A stretch of 64,000 bases of DNA from Kocuria sp. (GTDB lineage: Bacteria; Actinomycetota; Actinomycetes; Actinomycetales; Micrococcaceae), in NCBI GenBank assembly GCA_030524035.1, contig JAUNHG010000001.1, positions 744,819 to 808,818 on the forward strand, in the 5' to 3' direction. This document shows, in pieces, positions 59,847 to 64,000 of this stretch (position 1 is the first letter of the stretch; each line of letters starts with the position of its first letter). Below the pieces are notes generated by a model. That model was given only the letters and a program-made list of their open reading frames with translations. It was not told the DNA's origin and ran no database searches. A program made the position numbers and the translations under genes.

Positions 59847-60259
59847 GTACTGATCGTGGTCGCTATAAACCCAGCAGTAAGCCTCCGACACGCCAGGGTT
59901 CTCAGGGGGCGGAGAAGGTCCCGGTTCGCCGGAGTTTGAGCACGGTGGGGGAGTTGGTGCAGGCTGGCGGGAACCGTGCTGCGCTGGGAATCTTGGCCTA
60001 CATGGTGATTGGGACCGTCTTCTGGAGTCTGGTAGGCTTCCTCCTGGATTACCTGGTGGGGACGCAGTGGCTGGTCTTGCTCGGCGCAGGTATTGGACTC
60101 AGCGCCGGAGTCGCCCTTGCCTACCTCCACCTGCAAGCCGGACTGAAGACCCATGACGGTTCAGACGCCGGCAATGACGCCCGGAACTGTCCCGCAGATG
60201 CCCATGATCGTGGCTTAGACCATGACTGCGTGGATGGAAGCAGAAAGGACCGCCATTGA
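59843..60259 (+). CDS. AtpZ/AtpI-like two-helix membrane protein
   Basis: A 138-residue protein with a basic N-terminus, two helices at about residues 50-70 and 74-94 (LGILAYMVIGTVFWSLVGFLLDYLV then LLGAGIGLSAGVALAYLHL) and a charged His/Asp-rich tail. The helix pair with G-x-x-x-D-x-x-x-G spacing fits AtpZ-type proteins. It overlaps the atpB start by 4 bp (TTGA). Confidence 0.7.
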   Translation: MSTDRGRYKPSSKPPTRQGSQGAEKVPVRRSLSTVGELVQAGGNRAALGILAYMVIGTVFWSLVGFLLDYLVGTQWLVLLGAGIGLSAGVALAYLHLQAGLKTHDGSDAGNDARNCPADAHDRGLDHDCVDGSRKDRH

Positions 60260-61050
60260 TCGTCGCCCCAGTTCGTGAGGGACAAGGCTTCCAGGCTCCC
60301 AGCGTTTCGGACATGCACCTCCCGCCGTTCTTCGAGATCGGCTCCTTCGAATTCGCCAAGCACACGGTGCTGATCTTCCTGTCGGTCATTCTGATCGTGG
60401 GCTTCTTCATGTGGGCCATTCGCAAGCAAGCGCTGGTTCCGTCCAAAGGACAGTACCTGGGTGAAGTTGGCTACGGATTCGTGCGCAACTCCTTGGGCCG
60501 CGACATCATCGGTGAGAAGGAGTTCCGGCCCTGGCTGCCGCTGCTGTTCAGCTTCTTCTTCTTCATCCTGGTCAACAACCTGTTCGGGTCCATCCCCGTT
60601 CTGCAGTTGCCCACGTTGTCCCACCCCGGCTCGGCCTACATCTTGGCCATCATTGCTTACGTTGCCTGGGTCGGTGTCGGCATCAAGCGTCATGGTCTTG
60701 GGCACTTCATGGCCAAGATGACCATGCCGCCGGACGTTCCCAAGCTGCTCTACTTCTTCCTGATCCCGATCGAGTTCATCTCCAACTTGATCATCCGTCC
60801 GGTCACCCACGCGCTGCGTGTGTTCGCCACCATGTTCGCGGGTCACATGGCCATCATGGTTGCTGCCTCCCTCTTGGGCTTCTTGATCACTGATGTCGGT
60901 GGCATCGGCGGCATCCTCGGTGGTGCTGGCGCACTGTTTCTGGGCATCTTCATCTACTTCCTGGAGATCCTGATCCAGGTCCTGCAGGCCTACATCTTCA
61001 CCCTGCTGTTCGCCGTCTACGTTGACGGTGCCTTGCAGGAAGGCCACTGA
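60256..61050 (+). CDS. atpB: ATP synthase F0 subunit a
   Basis: A 264-residue membrane protein that forms the proton half-channels. The essential arginine is in PVTHALRVFATMFAGHM (helix 4), and the C-terminal FIYFLEILIQVLQAYIFTLL is typical. It starts at the rare codon TTG 60256, with AAAGGA at 60244-60249. Its codons are strongly C-ending (TTC, ATC, CTG), unlike the genes before it, which suggests high expression. Confidence 0.95.
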   Translation: MIVAPVREGQGFQAPSVSDMHLPPFFEIGSFEFAKHTVLIFLSVILIVGFFMWAIRKQALVPSKGQYLGEVGYGFVRNSLGRDIIGEKEFRPWLPLLFSFFFFILVNNLFGSIPVLQLPTLSHPGSAYILAIIAYVAWVGVGIKRHGLGHFMAKMTMPPDVPKLLYFFLIPIEFISNLIIRPVTHALRVFATMFAGHMAIMVAASLLGFLITDVGGIGGILGGAGALFLGIFIYFLEILIQVLQAYIFTLLFAVYVDGALQEGH

Positions 61051-61175
61051 CCCCTCGGCCCCACTAGTTTTGGTCCGGTGCAAGCTGGATCGACCTAAGG
61101 AGAACTTCTCCGAAACGTCAACCGCCATTCGTGGCACACCGCCCGCACAGGGCAGTACGAAAGGAAACACCAAGA

Positions 61176-61382
61176 ATGGACATCACCGGTTCCCTCTCCG
61201 TCATCGGTTACGGTCTCGCAGCCATCGGCGGTGGCATCGGCGTGGGTCTGATCTTCGCGGCCTACATGCAGGCCGTGTCCCGTCAGCCCGAGACCCAGCG
61301 CATCATCCAGCCCATGCTGTTCATGGGCTTTGCGGTGGTCGAGGCCCTGGCCATCCTGGGCTTCGTGCTGGCTCTGCTCTGA
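61176..61382 (+). CDS. atpE: ATP synthase F0 subunit c
   Basis: A 68-residue hairpin protein that forms the rotor ring. Helix 1 has the glycine motif [13 protein letters not shown], the loop has R35-Q-P38, and the proton-carrying glutamate is E56 in [10 protein letters not shown]. The sodium-binding residues of Na-type rings are not seen, so it is a proton type. ATG 61176 follows AAAGGAAA at 61160-61167. Codon bias is as strong as in atpB. Confidence 0.95.
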   Translation: MDITGSLSVIGYGLAAIGGGIGVGLIFAAYMQAVSRQPETQRIIQPMLFMGFAVVEALAILGFVLALL

Positions 61383-61438
61383 TCTTTCCTCACGGGAAGG
61401 TCGGACCAGGTCAGTCATAGAGAACAGGAAAACCGTCC

Positions 61439-61987
61439 ATGACCACAAACATCATGGCAGCCAGCGAAAACCCGCTGTTCCCCAACGGCTGGGAAATGCT
61501 GATCACCACGATCGGCTTCGCCTTGCTGCTGTTCGCCGCGATCAAGTGGATCGTGCCCATGTTCGAGCGCACCTACGCCGAACGCACGGAGGCGATCGAG
61601 GGTGGCTTGGCCAAGGCTGAGGCCGCCCAGGCAGAAGCTGATAAAGCTCGGGACGAGTACAACCAGCAACTGGAATCTGCACGTTTGGAAGCCCAGAAAA
61701 TTCGTGAGGAAGCACGCGCTGAAGGTGAAAAAATCCTGGCGGACTTCAAGGACCGGGCGAATGTGGAATCGGCCCGTATCACCGAGAACGCGCATACTGC
61801 TATAGCTGCTGAACGCTCGGCTGCCGTAGCCTCTTTGCGTAACGAGGTCGGCACCTTGGCCATCCAGCTGTCGTCCAAAATCGTGGGGGAGTCATTGTCT
61901 GATGATGACCGATCCCGGCGTGTTGTCGACCGTTTCCTTGCGGATCTTGAGCGGACCCCAACTGATGCAGCGGGTGCACAGCAGTGA
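61439..61987 (+). CDS. atpF: ATP synthase F0 subunit b
   Basis: A 182-residue stalk protein. One N-terminal helix (about residues 18-40, LITTIGFALLLFAAIKWIVPMF) is followed by a long charged coiled coil (about 45-130) rich in Ala, Glu and Arg. It links the a subunit to delta and F1. Its stop overlaps atpH (GTGA). Confidence 0.94.
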   Translation: MTTNIMAASENPLFPNGWEMLITTIGFALLLFAAIKWIVPMFERTYAERTEAIEGGLAKAEAAQAEADKARDEYNQQLESARLEAQKIREEARAEGEKILADFKDRANVESARITENAHTAIAAERSAAVASLRNEVGTLAIQLSSKIVGESLSDDDRSRRVVDRFLADLERTPTDAAGAQQ

Positions 61988-62799
61988 CCACCGCAAGAGC
62001 CGAGGGAAACCGCGCTACTGTTTCGCAGGTACTGAGCAGGTGGAGTACTTCCGCTCAGCCACGACTGGCACGTGAAGTATTTGGCGTAACTGCTGTTCTT
62101 GATGAGCAAGGCAGCCTCCGCCGGGCGTTGACTGATCCCGCACACTCTGATGATCACCGCGTTGCTTTAGCGCGGAAAGTCTTTGACGGTCGGGTGTCTC
62201 GCGAAGCATGCGATGTATTGGAAGCGTTAATGCGTCACCGTTGGAGCGGTGACCGTGGGTTGGCTGATGCGCTCGAAGCGGCCGGCGTGTTCTTAACCGG
62301 ATGCGCGGCAGAGAACCGTGCAGGCGCACAGGGCTTGGAGCACGTCGTTGACGATCTCCTGTCAGTGCAGGCGCTGCTGGATTCCGACCCAAATGTGCAG
62401 CGGGCTTTTACTGATGCCCGTGCCTCAGACGACGCCAAGATGCGGTTGTTGGGTCGACTGGGTCCCACAATGACCGAGGAAGGGCGGTTGCTCGCGGAGC
62501 AAGCTGTGACGAACCCTCGGGGTGCGTTACCGCAGCGTCTGCTGGGAACCTTTGCGGATCATCTAGCGGCATTACGGGAGCGTTGGATTGCCCGTGTGAC
62601 AACGTCGATTGAACTGGACCGGACACAGCAGGATCGCTTGCGTTCGGCTTTGGCTCGCGTCTACGGACGTGATTTGAAGATCGTCACGGATCTTGATCGT
62701 TCCGTGGTGGGCGGTTTGCGGATTGCGGTCGGTGATGAAGTGATCGACGGTTCAGTGGCCACCCGCCTGAACGAACTCCAGCTCAAACTCGGAGCGTAA
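61984..62799 (+). CDS. atpH: ATP synthase F1 subunit delta
   Basis: A 271-residue stator protein in the long actinobacterial form. The N-terminal helical bundle and the C-terminal segment RSVVGGLRIAVGDEVIDGSVATRL, here at about residues 239-262, are typical of OSCP/delta. GTG 61984 overlaps the atpF stop. A 105-bp gap follows before atpA. Confidence 0.93.
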   Translation: MTTARAEGNRATVSQVLSRWSTSAQPRLAREVFGVTAVLDEQGSLRRALTDPAHSDDHRVALARKVFDGRVSREACDVLEALMRHRWSGDRGLADALEAAGVFLTGCAAENRAGAQGLEHVVDDLLSVQALLDSDPNVQRAFTDARASDDAKMRLLGRLGPTMTEEGRLLAEQAVTNPRGALPQRLLGTFADHLAALRERWIARVTTSIELDRTQQDRLRSALARVYGRDLKIVTDLDRSVVGGLRIAVGDEVIDGSVATRLNELQLKLGA

Positions 62800-62904
62800 A
62801 ACAACCACCGGATCGGACACCGGGGACTTAGCTCACCGGAGGTCCTGACAGACGAATGAGATGGTCATCGGCACGATGATCACGAACAGGAAGCAGGGAC
62901 ACAG

Positions 62905-64000
62905 ATGGCCGAAGTGACCATCAACGCCGATGAGGTCCGTAGCGCGCTACAGGAGTTTGCAGCGTCGTACGACCCCGGTAACACCGAACGTAAAGAAGTT
63001 GGCCGCGTTGTTTCAGCCGCTGACGGTATCGCCCGGGTAGAGGGACTTCCCTCTGTGATGGCCAACGAGCTGTTACGTTTTGAGAACGGCGTGCTCGGGT
63101 TGGCTCAGGACTTGGATATCCGTGACCTCGGCGTCGTGGTTTTGGGTGACTTCCAGGAGATCGAAGAGGGTCAGAGCGTTGAGCGCACCGGCGAAATTCT
63201 CTCTGTTCCGGTGGGTGACGGCTTCCTGGGTCGTGTGGTGGACACCTTGGGGCAGCCCATTGACGATCTTGGCCCCATTCAGGCTGAAGGGCGCCGAGCA
63301 CTGGAGCTACAGGCTCCGGGCGTGACTATGCGTAAGTCGGTGCATGAGCCGCTGCAAACCGGACTGAAAGCCATTGACGCTATGATCCCGATTGGCCGTG
63401 GTCAGCGTCAGTTGATTATTGGTGACCGACAGACCGGTAAGACCGCTATTGCTGTGGACACCATTCTGAACCAGCGGGCTAACTGGGAAACTGGTGATCC
63501 CACCAAGCAGGTTCGTTGCATTTACGTGGCAATTGGTCAGAAGGCCTCGACGATTGCGTCAGTTCGTAAAACCCTTGAAGACAACGGTGCTCTGGAATAC
63601 ACCACGATCGTTGCGGCTTCAGCGTCAGATTCGGCCGGCGTGAAGTACCTGGCTCCCTACGCTGGTTCTGCCATTGGGCAGCACTGGATGTACGGCGGCA
63701 AGCATGTGCTGATCATTTTTGACGATCTTTCCAAGCAGGCAGAGGCCTACCGTGCTACGTCGTTGCTGCTGCGACGTCCCCCGGGACGTGAAGCCTATCC
63801 GGGTGACGTCTTTTACCTGCACTCTCGTTTGCTAGAACGGTGCGCCAAACTGTCCGACGAACTCGGTGCTGGATCCATGACCGGCCTGCCGATTGTGGAA
63901 ACTAAAGCCAACGACGTGTCGGCCTTTATCCCGACTAACGTCATTTCCATTACGGACGGCCAGATCTTCCTGCAGTCGGACTTGTTCAACGCCGATCAGC
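62905..64000 (+). CDS. atpA: ATP synthase F1 subunit alpha (3' end outside window)
   Basis: The first 365 codons of atpA from ATG 62905; the gene runs off the right edge. The Walker A loop is GDRQTGKTA (about residues 169-177), and the helix-strand region [13 protein letters not shown] and [15 protein letters not shown] follow. [11 protein letters not shown]-type sequence is present as [11 protein letters not shown]. Later residues, including the Arg finger [10 protein letters not shown] region, are partly visible. Upstream gap 62800-62904 holds no clear ribosome site except AAGCAGGGA. Confidence 0.95.
   Translation, partial: MAEVTINADEVRSALQEFAASYDPGNTERKEVGRVVSAADGIARVEGLPSVMANELLRFENGVLGLAQDLDIRDLGVVVLGDFQEIEEGQSVERTGEILSVPVGDGFLGRVVDTLGQPIDDLGPIQAEGRRALELQAPGVTMRKSVHEPLQTGLKAIDAMIPIGRGQRQLIIGDRQTGKTAIAVDTILNQRANWETGDPTKQVRCIYVAIGQKASTIASVRKTLEDNGALEYTTIVAASASDSAGVKYLAPYAGSAIGQHWMYGGKHVLIIFDDLSKQAEAYRATSLLLRRPPGREAYPGDVFYLHSRLLERCAKLSDELGAGSMTGLPIVETKANDVSAFIPTNVISITDGQIFLQSDLFNADQ

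Noticed and set aside
60121-61173. 350-residue minus-strand ORF opposite atpB
   Set aside because: It is the antisense of atpB, where strong C-ending codon bias removes stops; the acidic, Asp/Gln-rich product has no domain.

Overview
The window looks like a piece of chromosome from a moderately high-GC actinobacterium, most likely of the Micrococcales/Micrococcaceae type. Evidence: GTG and TTG starts are common, many genes overlap by 4 bp, a GuaB1-type IMPDH/GMP-reductase protein is present, rho carries a long Arg/Asn-rich insert, RmlC and RmlD are fused, and the right half follows the actinobacterial order argS-lysA-hom-thrC-thrB-rho-prfA-prmC-sua5-(wecA)-atpI-atpBEFHA. The species cannot be fixed from the sequence.

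Layout. 1-550: 3' end of a GuaB1-like gene. 587-3371: a zinc ABC uptake operon (lipoprotein, ATPase, permease) behind a near-palindromic Zur box. 3372-10077: lipid kinase, Zur-like regulator, metallo-beta-lactamase-fold hydrolase, HIT protein and the giant DEAH helicase HrpA. 10154-12656: small membrane proteins, a VanZ protein, a MauE-thioredoxin protein and a low-molecular-weight tyrosine phosphatase. 12674-35951: a surface polysaccharide locus with a BY-kinase/chain-length regulator, about nine glycosyltransferase genes, a CMP-nonulosonate synthetase, a three-domain CBS-NeuB-TIM-barrel protein, a Wzy-like polymerase, the dTDP-rhamnose genes rmlA, rmlB and rmlCD, an unusual nucleotidyltransferase plus PqqD-like pair, and a PglK-like ABC flippase. 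35952-40780: an interruption of different character (gene-poor spacers, TetR regulator, MFS pump, a beheaded alpha/beta hydrolase, a low-GC quinone-oxidoreductase-type gene) that also contains tRNA-Arg(CCG). 40873-53018: the housekeeping block argS, lysA, hom, thrC, thrB, rho, prfA, prmC, sua5. 53067-59379: a second polysaccharide block (epimerase, double GT2, CapD/WbpM-type dehydratase, WecA-type initiating transferase). 59376-64000: ATP synthase genes, cut off inside atpA.

How it may work together. WecA would load the first sugar phosphate on undecaprenyl phosphate. The glycosyltransferases would extend it with rhamnose (RmlABCD) and a nonulosonic acid (NeuB fusion and NeuA-like protein). 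The PglK-like ABC protein could flip the lipid-linked unit, the Wzy-like protein polymerise it, and the BY-kinase with its phosphatase control length or export. Transport, sugar identity and linkage are inferred from families only. The aminotransferase, acetyltransferase and hydrolysing epimerase needed for a complete nonulosonic acid route are not in this window.

The best candidates for something undescribed are the CBS-NeuB-TIM fusion with the putative NulO transferase beside it, the rmlA-nucleotidyltransferase-PqqD operon inside the same locus, and the transferred segment with its perfect 21-bp inverted repeat and a separate palindromic operator before the pump gene.
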